Positions 15,140 to 24,273 are shown, counted from the stretch's first letter. The stretch: DNA of 64,000 bases from Tersicoccus solisilvae (GCF_014643255.1 NZ_BMJI01000002.1:1-64000); one strand, 5' to 3'. The notes: generated from the sequence alone by a model not told the origin. Numbers and translations: made by a program.

Positions 15140-15918
15140 TGCTGCCAGGCGGGACGACCGGCGCGGGTCTGCCGGTAGTACTCGGCCAGTTGCAGGCGCG
15201 AGGCGGAGGCGGCGTCGAGGACGACGGTCACGGCGGGGTGCATCTGCAGGATGGTAGCGGGCCACATGGCGGAGATCGAACCCTCGACCAGCTGGTGCAC
15301 CGCCTCGGCCTTCGCCTGGCCCACCGCGACCAGCACGATCCGGCGGGCCTCCATGATGGTGGCGATGCCCTGGGTGAGGCAGTGCGCCGGCACGGCGTCG
15401 GCGTCGCCGTCGAAGAAGCGGGCGTTGTCCTGCCGGGTCTGCCGGGTCAGGGTCTTGATCCTGGTGCGCGAGCCCAGGGACGACCCGGGTTCGTTGAAGC
15501 CGATGTGCCCGTCCACACCGATGCCGAGGATCTGCAGGTCGACGCCGCCGGCGTCGCGGATGGCGTCCTCGTAGGCGGCGCACGCGGCGGGGATGTCCGC
15601 GGCCAGCCCGTCCGGGCCCTGCACGAGCGCCGGGTCCAGATCGGTGCGGGAGACGAGGTCGCGCTCGATGACGGTGCGGTACCGCTCGGGGTGGTCGGCC
15701 GGCAGGCCGACGTACTCGTCGAGCATGAAGCCGCGGACCCGGGCCAGGCTGAGCGTCCCGGCGGCGACCCGCTCGGCCAGCTCGGCGTAGATGCTCAGCG
15801 GGCTGGAGCCCGTGGCGAGCCCGAGGACGGCGTCGGGCCGCCGCTCCACGAGCCGGCCGATCGCGTCGGCCGCGATGCGCCCGGGATTCTCGTTCTCGGT
15901 GGTGATGATGACGTCCAT
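15136..15918 (-). CDS. nagB: Glucosamine-6-phosphate deaminase
   Basis: The 260-residue enzyme matches the family length. It contains GLATGSSPLSIYAEL (phosphate loop), FMLDEYVGLP (catalytic Asp), LGIGVDGHIGFNEPGSS (His and Glu relay) and CLTQGIATIM. It turns GlcN-6-P into fructose-6-P and ammonia, the exit step of amino sugar breakdown. ATG at 15918 lies 27 bases after the nanE stop. Confidence 0.96.
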   Translation of the reverse strand: MDVIITTENENPGRIAADAIGRLVERRPDAVLGLATGSSPLSIYAELAERVAAGTLSLARVRGFMLDEYVGLPADHPERYRTVIERDLVSRTDLDPALVQGPDGLAADIPAACAAYEDAIRDAGGVDLQILGIGVDGHIGFNEPGSSLGSRTRIKTLTRQTRQDNARFFDGDADAVPAHCLTQGIATIMEARRIVLVAVGQAKAEAVHQLVEGSISAMWPATILQMHPAVTVVLDAASASRLQLAEYYRQTRAGRPAWQQ

Positions 15919-15945
15919 GGCCTGCCTCGGGGTCGGTGGTGGGGG

Positions 15946-16650
15946 TCAGAGCGCGGCGGCGAACCAGCCGGTGATCGTCGTCGGGTGCGTGATGGCGGTG
16001 CCGACGACGACGGTGTCGGCCCCGGCCTCGCGCGCGGCGGCCGCCTGGGCCGGGGTGTGGATCCGGCCCTCCGCGACCAGGGGCACACCGGGCAGGCGGG
16101 CGGCGATGAGCGCGATCAGCTCGAGGTCCGGTCCGTCGGTGCCCGGCCGGTCGCCGGTGTAGCCGGCCAGCGTGGTGCCGATCAGGTCCGCCCCGGCGTC
16201 GGCGGCGGCGAGGGCGTCGTCGAGGCTGCCGCAGTCCGCCATCACGAGCACCGGCGGGGCATCGTCGCCGGTGGACTCGCCGTGCAGGGCGGCGACGGTG
16301 CGGGCCAGGGTCAGCCCGTCCGGCCGGGGGCGGCGGGTGCCGTCGACGGCGACGATGCCGGCGCCGGCGTCGCGCACGGCGCGGGCATGCCGCAGCGTGG
16401 GCGTGATGAAGACGCCCTCGGTGCCGACCTTCCACAACCCGATCAGCGGGGTGTCCGGCAGCCGCTCCGCGATCAGGGCGAGGTCGGCCAGGCCCTGGGC
16501 CCGGATGCCGGCGGCCCCGCCGGCGATCGCCGCCTTCGCGATCTGGGCCATGGTCTCCGGGTGGCGCATCGGCTCCCCGGGGTACGCCTGGCAGGAGACG
16601 ATGAGACGCCCCCGGAGGGCGTCGACGACGGTGGGGGTGGCGGTGCTCAT
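15946..16650 (-). CDS. nanE: N-acetylmannosamine-6-phosphate 2-epimerase
   Basis: The 234-residue TIM barrel begins LRGRLIVSCQAYPGEPMRHP and has AGAAGIRAQG, GLWKV, DGTRRPRPDG, MADCGSLDDAL and LVAEGRIHTP, the NanE signatures. It makes GlcNAc-6-P from ManNAc-6-P. ATG at 16650 has GAGGAG at proper distance. An upstream in-frame TTG at 16665 is less likely. It follows nanK by seven bases. Confidence 0.93.
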   Translation of the reverse strand: MSTATPTVVDALRGRLIVSCQAYPGEPMRHPETMAQIAKAAIAGGAAGIRAQGLADLALIAERLPDTPLIGLWKVGTEGVFITPTLRHARAVRDAGAGIVAVDGTRRPRPDGLTLARTVAALHGESTGDDAPPVLVMADCGSLDDALAAADAGADLIGTTLAGYTGDRPGTDGPDLELIALIAARLPGVPLVAEGRIHTPAQAAAAREAGADTVVVGTAITHPTTITGWFAAAL

Positions 16651-16657
16651 GATCTCC

Positions 16658-17611
16658 TCAGTCAACGGTTCGGGTGGACAGCAGGCTCGCGGCGCCGACC
16701 AGGGCGGCGCTCGCGCCGAGCGCGGCGGGCAGGATCGGGCAGCCGGTGGCTGCCGGGAGGGTCTCGGCGGCGGCGGCGCCGCGCAGGCGCTCCCACCAGC
16801 GTGCGCCCGCCTCGCTCAGCCCGCCGGTGACGATGACGACGTCGGGGTCCAGGGTGTTGATCCAGCCGCCGATGGCGCCGCCGAGGGCGACGGCGGACCG
16901 GTCCAGGCACGCCGCGGCCCACCGGTCGCCGGTGGCGGCCAGGCGGGCGACGTCGGCCCCGGACGCCGCCTCCGCGGGACCGTGTCCGGTGTCGCCGTCG
17001 CGGTAGCGCTCGAGCAGACCGGTGCCGGAGGCGACGGCCTCCAGGTGCCCGGTCCGGCCGCAGGAGCACGGCAGGCCGGCGGCCTCGGGGGAGGGGACGT
17101 GGCCGAGGTGGCCGGCGACGCCGTGGGCCCCGGTGACCACGCGGCCCTCCAGCACCAGGGCGCCGCCCAGGCCGGTGCCGGCGGCGACCAGCAGCACCGA
17201 GGAACGCCCGGCACCGGCGCCGTGGTGCGCCTCCCCGAGGGCGTGGGCGTGCACGTCGTTGACCACGCGGACCGGCAGGCCGGTGGCGGTCGCGAGCCGC
17301 TCCGCCACCGGCGTGCCGGCCCAGCCGCGCAGGTGATCGGTCGCCGCCGTCACGGCGCCGGTGGCCGGGTCGATCACGCCGGCCGCGCCGACGCCGAGGC
17401 CGACGGCGGGCGTGCCGTCGGCCTCGGCGCGGGCCGCGAGGGGCCGCACGAGATCGATCATCGCGGTGAGGATCGCCTCGGCACCGGCGGCGGCCGGCGT
17501 CGGGACCGTGGCCGCGTGCCGGACGATGCCGGTCGCGCCGGGCCCCACCAGACCGGCGGAGATCTTCGTCCCGCCCAGGTCCAGCCCGATCACCGCGCCG
17601 GATCGCGTCAT
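16658..17611 (-). CDS. nanK: ROK family N-acetylmannosamine kinase
   Basis: The 317-residue ROK sugar kinase has GLDLGGTKISAGLV (ATP loop), VVNDVHAHALGE (catalytic Asp), AAGTGLGGALVLEG, HLGHVPS and the zinc motif CSCGRTGHLEAVASG. In the zinc motif the last Cys of the usual CGCGxxGC is replaced by His. Its place between nanA and nanE makes ManNAc the expected substrate. ATG at 17611 overlaps the nanA stop (ATGA). Confidence 0.9.
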   Translation of the reverse strand: MTRSGAVIGLDLGGTKISAGLVGPGATGIVRHAATVPTPAAAGAEAILTAMIDLVRPLAARAEADGTPAVGLGVGAAGVIDPATGAVTAATDHLRGWAGTPVAERLATATGLPVRVVNDVHAHALGEAHHGAGAGRSSVLLVAAGTGLGGALVLEGRVVTGAHGVAGHLGHVPSPEAAGLPCSCGRTGHLEAVASGTGLLERYRDGDTGHGPAEAASGADVARLAATGDRWAAACLDRSAVALGGAIGGWINTLDPDVVIVTGGLSEAGARWWERLRGAAAAETLPAATGCPILPAALGASAALVGAASLLSTRTVD

Positions 17612-18537
17612 GCCTGCGGGCCCACCTCGTCGAGGATCGCCCGCACCCGGGCCACGTCGGCGTCGCTGAACGCGTCCCACGGCTCGGGCATCTGGTGCGT
17701 CTCGATCACGCCGAGCAGCTTCAGGGCGGTCTTGAACGCCCCGACCCCGGCACCCCAGCCGCCGGTGTCGCGCGCGGCCAGGCAGATCTCCATCAGCCGG
17801 GCCAGCCGATCCTGCTCGGTGCGCGCCGTCTCCCAGTCGCCGGCCGTCGCCGCCCGGTGCAGCCGCACGTAGCCGGCCGGGTCGACGTTGCCCAGGCCCG
17901 GCACCACGCCGTCCGCGCCCGAGAGGTACGCGCCGTCGACCACGAACTCGTGCCCGGTGAACACGGCCAGCGGGGAGCCGGCGTCCCGGTTCATCAGCGT
18001 CAGGCGGCGGAAGCCGATGTCGTCGCCGGAGGAGTCCTTCACGCCGGCGATCGCGCCCGACGCCCCGAGCTCCACCATCATCGCCGGGTCCAGCCTGGTG
18101 TGCACGCAGACGGGGATGTCGTAGGCGAAGACCGGCACCTCGCTGCGCGCGCCGAGGATCTCGAAGTGGCGTTTCACCTGGGCCGGGGTGACCACGGCGT
18201 AGAACGGGGCGGTCGCCACGACGGCGTCCGCGCCCGCCGCCACGGCCGCGGACACGTGCTCGAGCACCCGCGGGGTCTGCGTGTCGATCACCCCGGCGAT
18301 CACCGGTACCCGGCCGTCGACGACGCGCACCGCCTCGGCGAGGATCTGCGCGCGCATCGTGTCGGTGCAGAACGCCACCTCGCTGGTGGAACCGAGGGGG
18401 AAGACCCCGTCGACGCCGGCCGCGAGCATCCGCTCGATCAGCCGCTCGAACGAGGGCACGTCCAGGGTGCGGTCCTCGGTCAGCGGGGTGACGAGCGGCG
18501 GGACGACGCCGGAGAGACGGAAGGGGGAGTCGGTCAC
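17608..18537 (-). CDS. nanA: N-acetylneuraminate lyase (DHDPS family)
   Basis: The 309-residue aldolase has the class I DHDPS/NAL pattern: VPPLVTPLTEDRTLD, FPLGSTSEVAF, TAPFYAVVT (catalytic Tyr), VFAYDIPVCV and GVKDSSGDD (Schiff-base Lys). It splits sialic acid into ManNAc and pyruvate. The third position of GSTSE is usually Gly (GSTGE), a small deviation. On sequence alone other DHDPS-family aldolases fit too; the nan context decides the call. GTG start at 18537, 58 bp after the transporter. Confidence 0.88.
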   Translation of the reverse strand: MTDSPFRLSGVVPPLVTPLTEDRTLDVPSFERLIERMLAAGVDGVFPLGSTSEVAFCTDTMRAQILAEAVRVVDGRVPVIAGVIDTQTPRVLEHVSAAVAAGADAVVATAPFYAVVTPAQVKRHFEILGARSEVPVFAYDIPVCVHTRLDPAMMVELGASGAIAGVKDSSGDDIGFRRLTLMNRDAGSPLAVFTGHEFVVDGAYLSGADGVVPGLGNVDPAGYVRLHRAATAGDWETARTEQDRLARLMEICLAARDTGGWGAGVGAFKTALKLLGVIETHQMPEPWDAFSDADVARVRAILDEVGPQA

Positions 18538-18595
18538 AGGGCATGCTCCTTGCGGGGGGATCGGGTGGTGGGTGCGGTGGTCACGACGCTACGCG

Positions 18596-20083
18596 TCACG
18601 ACCGGGTGAGGGTGGCGCCGTCCGTGGTCACCACGACCTTGGGAACGACGTCCTGGCTGTCCGAGGGCCAGACGTGCTCGGGACGGAGCGCCCGCTGCGC
18701 CCGCAGCGGGGCGTTGATCGCGAGCAGGATGATGACGACGGCGGTCAGCCCGAAGGACAGGACGGCCAGGGCCGTGCCCAACGGCATGGTGCTGGCCAGC
18801 CCGGCGCCGAGCACCGGGGCGACCGCGCCGCCCAGGGCGCCGACGTTGTAGGTGAAGCCGAGCCCGGCGGCACGCTTGTCCACGGAGAAGTACCCGCCGA
18901 TCCACTTCGGCAGCAGGCCGGCGATGCCCTGGCCGAACACCTGCTGGGCGAACAGCAGCGCCCCGAGCAGCCAGAGCTGGCCGCCACCGATGAGGAAGAC
19001 CGGGAAGACGAGGACCTGCGAGACGATCAGGCTGACCCAGTAGGCGCGCCGGGTGCCGAACCGGTCCCCGGTGAAGCCGGCGACGATGCAGCCGACGGCC
19101 GCGCCGAACCCGGCGAAGAACAGCATGTCCGCCACGTGACCCGCGTCGAGCCCGAGATCGGTCTTCAGGTAGGTGGGCAGCAGCGCCTGGATGGGCCAGG
19201 AGTAGAGGAACGCGGCGAAGACGACGACCATCAGCGTCACGCCGGTCGGCCAGCGCGGTCCCTCGAACTGGACCATGAACCAGACGAACACGGCGGCGCA
19301 CGCCAGGGCGCCGATGACGACGACGAGGGCGGGCGTGCCGGTGACGGAGAAGATCAGCAGCAGCGCGGCGAACGCGACGACGGTGAGCGCGATGTTCAGT
19401 GCCGCCCTCGGGCCCCGGTACAGGGTGCTGAACATGTTGGGGGTGCGGGCGCCGGACGCTTCGACGCGCCGCTGGGCCGCGGTCCAGTCCTCGGACTCGG
19501 GCAGGGACCGGCGCAGCCACAGGGCCACGGCGATGGGGATCAGGCCGACCGCGAAGAGGGACCGCCACCCGAACTCCGGCACGATCAGCCGGTAGACCTG
19601 CGCCGAGAGGACGGTGCCGACGGAGAAGCCGCTGATCAGGAAGCCGGACGCCTTGTTGCGCAGGTGCTCCGGCCAGGACTCGATCACGTACGTCGAACTC
19701 GAGCTGTACTCGCCGGCCATGCCGAGGCCGATCAGCAGCCGGGCGCCGAAGAGCACCCAGTACGCCGGGGCGATCGCGCACAGGACGGAGCCGATCGAGA
19801 ACAGCACGATGCTGAACACCATGGCGTTCTTGCGGCCGAAGCGGTCGGCGAACGCGCCGAGCGCGAGCCCGCCGAACCAGCGCGAGATGAACGCGGCGGA
19901 CACCAGGGTGGCGCCCTGGACGGTGGAGAGCTGGAACTCCTTGATCACCTCGGTCAGCACGAGGGTGATGATGACGAAGTCGAACCCGTCGAGCAGGTAG
20001 CCCAGCCAGGCGGCGACGAACGCCTTCCACTGCCGGGGGGAGATGGCGCGGTACCAGGCTCCCGAGGTCGCCGTTGAACTCAT
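18596..20083 (-). CDS. nanT: MFS sialic acid transporter
   Basis: The 495-residue 12-helix major facilitator matches E. coli NanT in length (496) and architecture. The helix 2-3 loop is [12 protein letters not shown], with a second copy [11 protein letters not shown] between helices 8 and 9. The [16 protein letters not shown] segment in helix 1 is shared with sialate/aromatic acid:H+ symporters. The start ATG at 20083 has GGGAGA upstream; an upstream in-frame ATG at 20125 overlaps the promoter and is unlikely. As first gene of the operon it imports N-acetylneuraminate. Confidence 0.88.
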   Translation of the reverse strand: MSSTATSGAWYRAISPRQWKAFVAAWLGYLLDGFDFVIITLVLTEVIKEFQLSTVQGATLVSAAFISRWFGGLALGAFADRFGRKNAMVFSIVLFSIGSVLCAIAPAYWVLFGARLLIGLGMAGEYSSSSTYVIESWPEHLRNKASGFLISGFSVGTVLSAQVYRLIVPEFGWRSLFAVGLIPIAVALWLRRSLPESEDWTAAQRRVEASGARTPNMFSTLYRGPRAALNIALTVVAFAALLLIFSVTGTPALVVVIGALACAAVFVWFMVQFEGPRWPTGVTLMVVVFAAFLYSWPIQALLPTYLKTDLGLDAGHVADMLFFAGFGAAVGCIVAGFTGDRFGTRRAYWVSLIVSQVLVFPVFLIGGGQLWLLGALLFAQQVFGQGIAGLLPKWIGGYFSVDKRAAGLGFTYNVGALGGAVAPVLGAGLASTMPLGTALAVLSFGLTAVVIILLAINAPLRAQRALRPEHVWPSDSQDVVPKVVVTTDGATLTRS

Positions 20084-20106
20084 GAGGTCTCCCTGTGAGA
20101 TGGATA

Positions 20107-20135
20107 GATATAGGACGTCAGACATCCGATGTCCG
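20107..20135 (-). promoter_or_regulatory. nan operon promoter with FadR-type operator in the spacer
   Basis: On the minus strand, -35 CGGACA (20130-20135) and -10 TATATC (20107-20112) are 17 bp apart. The spacer contains ATGTCTGACGT (20115-20125), which has the GT-N3-AC core typical of FadR-subfamily GntR sites, and overlaps a second inverted repeat GACAT-CCG-ATGTC (20121-20133). The divergent GntR/FCD gene is the obvious binder, and binding here would block RNA polymerase. Confidence 0.65.
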
Positions 20136-20242
20136 GTACACTAGCGGAAGCAACCGACCGAGGCAATGCCGGTCCCGGCGCCGTGGCGCCGCGAGCGGCA
20201 CCCGGGAACCGTCCGCGCACGTCGCTAGGGTGAAAGGCCGTG

Positions 20243-21010
20243 ATGGCTGAACAGAGTGAGCTCGAGAAGAGGGGGCCGCGGATGCCGGCACAGTGGCCGA
20301 CGGCCGACGACGGCGCCGGGCGTGCCCCGCTGACCGTGGTGGACCGGATCAAGCAGTACATCCTCGTCAACCGGCTCTCGCCCGGCGACCCGATGCCCAC
20401 CGAGCACGAGCTCAGCGACCAGCTCGCCGTCAGCCGGTCCCGCATCCGGGAGGCGATGAAGACCCTCTCCGCACTGGACATCGTCGAGGTCCGGCACGGA
20501 TACGGCACCTTCGTCGGCACCCTGTCCCTGACCGGCCTGGCCGAGTCGCTCGCCTTCCGCGGCATGCTCACCTCCCACCGGGACAAGCACTTCCTCGCCG
20601 ACCTCATCGATCTGCGCGAGCTGCTCGAGATCGACTGGGCCCCCCTCATCGTCGAGCGGCTCGACGCCGGCACCATCGCCGCGATGCGCGCGCTCGCCAC
20701 CACCATGGTGGACCTCGCCGCGCAGGGCCGCGAGTTCCCGGTGGAGGATCGTCAGTTCCATCAGCTGCTCGTCTCCACCAGTGGCAACGCCCTGGTCGGA
20801 CAGCTGCTCGACGTGTTCTGGCAGGTGCACTCGCTGGTCAGCGAGACCCTCGGCCCCGCCAGCCTGCTGCCGGAGACCGCGCAGGCGCACCATGCGATCC
20901 TCGACGCGATCGAGACGGGATCGGCGGCGGCCCTCGAGGCGGCCATCCGCGAGCACTACCAGCCGATCCGGGAACGGATGCTCCGGTCCACAGCCGGCAC
21001 CGCCGACTGA
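20243..21010 (+). CDS. nanR: GntR family regulator, FCD (FadR) subfamily
   Basis: The 255-residue protein has an N-terminal winged helix (about 30-95: DRIKQYILVNRLSPGDPMPT, ELSDQLAVSRSRIREAMKTL, VRHGYGTFVG). A C-terminal all-helical FCD ligand domain follows, with metal-type residues in DLRELLEIDW, DRQFHQLLV and AQAHHAILDAI. It diverges from the nan operon, whose promoter carries a matching operator, so it is the likely sialic-acid-responsive repressor. ATG at 20243 is preceded by an in-frame GTG at 20240. The family call is certain; the regulated genes are inferred. Confidence 0.85.
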   Translation: MAEQSELEKRGPRMPAQWPTADDGAGRAPLTVVDRIKQYILVNRLSPGDPMPTEHELSDQLAVSRSRIREAMKTLSALDIVEVRHGYGTFVGTLSLTGLAESLAFRGMLTSHRDKHFLADLIDLRELLEIDWAPLIVERLDAGTIAAMRALATTMVDLAAQGREFPVEDRQFHQLLVSTSGNALVGQLLDVFWQVHSLVSETLGPASLLPETAQAHHAILDAIETGSAAALEAAIREHYQPIRERMLRSTAGTAD

Positions 21011-21094
21011 TCCCGCAGCAGCCGACCCGGTGGGATCGGACCCGTGTGACCGGCGGCACGGAACACCGGGCCACGCGGCCGTGTTGCCGCCGAC

Positions 21095-22144
21095 ATGACC
21101 GCCTCCACCCCGACCGGCCCCGCCGTGCCCGTCGCCCCGTCCGTCAGCACCCAGATCCACCTCGCGTCCCGCCCCACCGGCTGGCCGACGCCCGAGAACT
21201 TCCGCACCGTCCGGGTCGACCTGCCGGACCTGACGCCGGGGCAGGTGCGGGTGGCGAACACCTTCGTCTCCGTGGACCCCTACATGCGCGGCCGGATGAA
21301 CGACGTCAAGAGCTACGTCCCGCCCTTCGCCGTCGGTGAGGCCATGACCGGCGGCGCCGTCGGCGAGGTCGTCGCCTCGACCGCCGAGTCACTCCCGGTC
21401 GGCACCACCGTGCTGCACCAGCAGGGCTGGCGCGACGTCGCACAGGGCGACGCCGCCGGCTTCACCGCCGTCACGCCCGTGCCCGGGGTGGCGGACTCCG
21501 CGTTCCTCGGCGTCCTCGGGATGACCGGACTGACCGCCTGGGTCGGCCTGACCACCATCGCGTCCCTCCGGCCCGGGGACACCGTCTTCGTCTCCGGCGC
21601 GGCCGGCGCCGTCGGCTCCGCCGTCGGACAGATCGCCCGTCTGCTCGGCGCGAAGCGCGTCATCGGCTCCGCCGGGTCCGCGGAGAAGGTTCGGCTGCTC
21701 ACCGAACGGTACGGCTTCGACGCCGCCTTCAACTACCAGGACGCCCCCGTGCGCGAGCAGCTGCCCACCCACGCCCCGGACGGCATCGACGTCTACTTCG
21801 ACAACGTCGGCGGTGACCACCTCGAGGCAGCCCTGGACGTCCTGAACCGCGACGGCCGGGTGGCCCTGTGCGGGGCGATCTCGCAGTACAACACCACCGA
21901 GAAGACGCCCGGCCCGGACAACATGGCCAACCTGGTCAAGCAGGGCCTCACCCTGCGCGGCTTCACGGTCGGCTTCCACCTGGACCAGGCCGGAGAGTAC
22001 CGCGAGAAGATGGGTCCCTGGCTGCGCGACGGTGACGTGGTGACGGACGAGACCGTGATCGACGGCATCGATCGCGCCGTCGACGGCTTCCTGGCCATGA
22101 TGCGCGGGGAGAACGTCGGCAAGATGGTCATCCGCACCCGTTAG
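21095..22144 (+). CDS. NADP-dependent zinc-free MDR oxidoreductase (curcumin reductase/PTGR-like)
   Basis: The 349-residue protein of the medium-chain reductase superfamily lacks zinc ligands. It has VDPYMRGRMND near residue 60, GMTGLTAWVGL, VSGAAGAVGSAVGQIARLLG (NADP loop), GSAGSAEKVRLL and DVYFDNVGGDHL, the pattern of the NADPH-dependent double-bond reductases (CurA, leukotriene B4 dehydrogenase). It reduces activated alkenes in the cytoplasm. It is followed nine bases later by the maltokinase-cap gene. Confidence 0.9.
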   Translation: MTASTPTGPAVPVAPSVSTQIHLASRPTGWPTPENFRTVRVDLPDLTPGQVRVANTFVSVDPYMRGRMNDVKSYVPPFAVGEAMTGGAVGEVVASTAESLPVGTTVLHQQGWRDVAQGDAAGFTAVTPVPGVADSAFLGVLGMTGLTAWVGLTTIASLRPGDTVFVSGAAGAVGSAVGQIARLLGAKRVIGSAGSAEKVRLLTERYGFDAAFNYQDAPVREQLPTHAPDGIDVYFDNVGGDHLEAALDVLNRDGRVALCGAISQYNTTEKTPGPDNMANLVKQGLTLRGFTVGFHLDQAGEYREKMGPWLRDGDVVTDETVIDGIDRAVDGFLAMMRGENVGKMVIRTR

Positions 22145-22153
22145 CATCGGCCC

Positions 22154-22813
22154 ATGGCACTGATCTACGACGCTGACCTGAAGCCCGGCAAACTCGACGT
22201 GGTGGCCCAGTGGCTACCGCTGCAGACGTGGTACGACGGGGACGAGGTGCCCGAGCTGACCAGGGTCGCCTCGTACCGGTTCGACGATCCCGACGGCGAG
22301 GTCGGCATCGAGACGCTGCTCGTCAGCACCGGTGACGGGCCCGTCCTGCAGGTGCCGCTGACCTACCGGGCCGAACCGCTGCCCGAACACGGGCCGGCGA
22401 GCCTCATCGCCACCATGGAGCACTCCGTCCTCGGCACCCGGTACGTCTACGACGCCACCGGCGACCCGGTGTACGTGCGGGCCCTGGCCGCGGCCATCCT
22501 GCACGGCACCGGGCAGGCGGAGCAGGTCATGGACGGCGAGACCACGCCCCTGGAGCCGACGATCGACGTGCGCAGCGAGGGCAGCCTGCCCGGCCACTCG
22601 GCGGCCGAGACCGACGCCGCCGCGGCGACGCTGGACGTCGAGTCCGCCGAGATCGCCGGCGAGACGACCGTCGTCGACGCCGGGGTGCTCACCCTCACCG
22701 TCCAGCACGTCCTCGACGAGATCGCGGACGCGGAGGTGACCGCGGGCCAGGCCCGGCTGCTCGGCTCGTGGCCGGGCCACGACGAGCCGGTCGTGCTCGC
22801 CGCCCTCGCGTGA
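22154..22813 (+). CDS. Stand-alone maltokinase N-terminal cap-like protein
   Basis: The 219-residue protein matches what I know of the maltokinase N-terminal cap domain: LKPGKLDVVAQWLPLQTWYD, YRFDDPDGEVGIETLLV, VLQVPLTYRAEPL, TMEHSVLGTRYVYDATGDP and VYVRALAAAILHG. In mycobacterial Mak this domain precedes a kinase domain. Here there is no kinase domain and none nearby. Stand-alone forms occur in actinobacteria without a known function. The TGA overlaps the next start (GTGA). Confidence 0.75.
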   Translation: MALIYDADLKPGKLDVVAQWLPLQTWYDGDEVPELTRVASYRFDDPDGEVGIETLLVSTGDGPVLQVPLTYRAEPLPEHGPASLIATMEHSVLGTRYVYDATGDPVYVRALAAAILHGTGQAEQVMDGETTPLEPTIDVRSEGSLPGHSAAETDAAAATLDVESAEIAGETTVVDAGVLTLTVQHVLDEIADAEVTAGQARLLGSWPGHDEPVVLAALA

Positions 22814-23250
22814 GCGCGGCGGCCGGGTCACGCGCCGACCCCGATCCCGACGCGGCCGGGACCGGCTCACCGGGACTGGTCTGCCCCTGCGGCTCGGGCG
22901 CCGGGTACGCGCAGTGCTGCGGTCCGCTGCACGAGGGCGGCGCCGCGCCCACGGCGGAGGCCCTGATGCGCTCGCGGTACAGCGCGTACGCCCTCGGCCT
23001 GGGGGACTACCTGCGGCGGTCCTGGCACGCCGGCACCCGGCCCCTGGCCGTCGAGCTGGACGACGGCACCCAGTGGCGTCGCCTCCAGATCGTCGACCGG
23101 GACCGGGGCGCGGCGGGGGACGACGCCGGCGTCGTCGAGTACCGCGCCGCGTACCGCAGCCCGCACGGGGCGGGCGTGCTGCACGAACGCTCCCGCTTCC
23201 GGCGCGAGAACGGACGCTGGTATTACGTGGACGGCGACATCCTCGGTTGA
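22810..23250 (+). CDS. YchJ-like SEC-C motif protein (UPF0225)
   Basis: The 146-residue protein has the zinc-binding SEC-C motif CPCGSGAGYAQCC. The YchJ core follows: EALMRSRYSAYALGLGDYL, SWHAG, WRRLQIVDRD, VEYRAAYR and LHERSRFRRENGRWYYVDGD. Function is unknown; the SEC-C motif is a protein- or nucleic-acid-binding zinc ribbon. GTG at 22810 overlaps the preceding stop, so the two are co-translated. Confidence 0.88.
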   Translation: MSAAAGSRADPDPDAAGTGSPGLVCPCGSGAGYAQCCGPLHEGGAAPTAEALMRSRYSAYALGLGDYLRRSWHAGTRPLAVELDDGTQWRRLQIVDRDRGAAGDDAGVVEYRAAYRSPHGAGVLHERSRFRRENGRWYYVDGDILG

Positions 23251-23293
23251 GGACCGCCCCGGTCATTTTCTCGATCACTGCAGGAGGTTGCGC

Positions 23294-24241
23294 ATGAGCC
23301 AGACCACCGGGACCACCGCGCTCGCTCCGGGGAGCAGCCGGGTCGCCGTGCTCGGCACCGGCACGATGGGCACGGCGATGGCCCGTCGGCTGCTCGGCGC
23401 CGGGTTCGCCGTCACCGCATGGAACCGCACCGCCGCTCGGGCCGAGGCGCTCGCCGACGACGGCGCCCGGGTCGCCACCGATCCCGCGGACGCCGTCCGT
23501 GACGCCGACGTCGTGCTGACCATGCTCTTCGACGCGGACGCCGTGCTCGAGACCGCGTCCGCGTTCCTGCCGGCACTGCCGGACGGCGCGGTGTGGATGC
23601 AGTCCAGCACCACCGGCGTCGAGGGCGCCCACCGCATCGCGCGGGCCGCGCGGGACGCCGGTGTCGCCCTCGTGGACGCCCCGGTGCTCGGCACGCTCGG
23701 TCCCGCCGAGCAGGGCACGCTCACCGTCCTGGCGGCCGGGCCCGGTGCACCGATCGACCGGCTGGCGCCCGTCTTCGGCGTGGTCGGCTCCCGCACCGTG
23801 CGGGTCGGCGACCGGCACGGCGACGCCAGCGCCCTCAAACTCGCCGTCAACGTGTGGTTGGGGACGCTGACCGCCGCCACCGCCCAGTCCCTCGCCATCA
23901 CCCAGGCGTTCGACCTGGACCCCGACCTGTTCCTGACGGCGATCGACGGCACCCCCACGGACAGCCCGTACGCCCACGTCAAGGGCTCGGCCATGCTCGC
24001 CGACGAGCGCAGCCCCCAGTTCGCCCTCGACGGCCTGCGCAAGGACCTCGAGCTGGCCCGGACGGAGGCGTCCGAGGTGCGCGGGGACCTGCTGGCGGCG
24101 GTGCTCGCCGCGTTCGACGACGCCGCGGAGGCCGGCCGGGGCGGCGAGGACATCAACGCCGTCAGCACCGCCTTCGATGTGCCCGAGCGCTCGACCCCCG
24201 GGGTGAGTCAGCGGTTCCCGCCCGAAGGCGGTGCTCCTTGA
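23294..24241 (+). CDS. NAD(P)-binding beta-hydroxyacid dehydrogenase/imine reductase-like
   Basis: The 315-residue protein of the 3-hydroxyisobutyrate/6-phosphogluconate dehydrogenase superfamily has VAVLGTGTMGTAMARRLLGA (dinucleotide fold), AWNRTAARA (Arg favours NADP), DAPVLGT in the substrate loop and ALKLAVNVWL with the catalytic Lys. ATG at 23294 has AGGAGG six bases upstream. The last dozen codons lie inside the left arm of a hairpin-forming repeat, so the C-terminus VSQRFPPEGGAP may have been supplied by the repeat. Confidence 0.85.
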   Translation: MSQTTGTTALAPGSSRVAVLGTGTMGTAMARRLLGAGFAVTAWNRTAARAEALADDGARVATDPADAVRDADVVLTMLFDADAVLETASAFLPALPDGAVWMQSSTTGVEGAHRIARAARDAGVALVDAPVLGTLGPAEQGTLTVLAAGPGAPIDRLAPVFGVVGSRTVRVGDRHGDASALKLAVNVWLGTLTAATAQSLAITQAFDLDPDLFLTAIDGTPTDSPYAHVKGSAMLADERSPQFALDGLRKDLELARTEASEVRGDLLAAVLAAFDDAAEAGRGGEDINAVSTAFDVPERSTPGVSQRFPPEGGAP

Positions 24242-24273
24242 GCAGGTCATTCGGGCGGAAACCGCTCAGTCAC
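24203..24273 (+). repeat. Hairpin repeat, copy A
   Basis: Arms 24203-24226 and 24250-24273 are complementary at 21 of 24 positions. Both carry GTCAGCGGTT...CCGCCCGAA-type sequence. The 23-base loop contains an inner stem TGCTC-CTT-GAGCA. The left arm overlaps the end of the reductase gene (stop at 24241 lies in the loop). It could act as the terminator, but similar elements at 27.7 and 28.6 kb point to a dispersed family. Confidence 0.8.
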
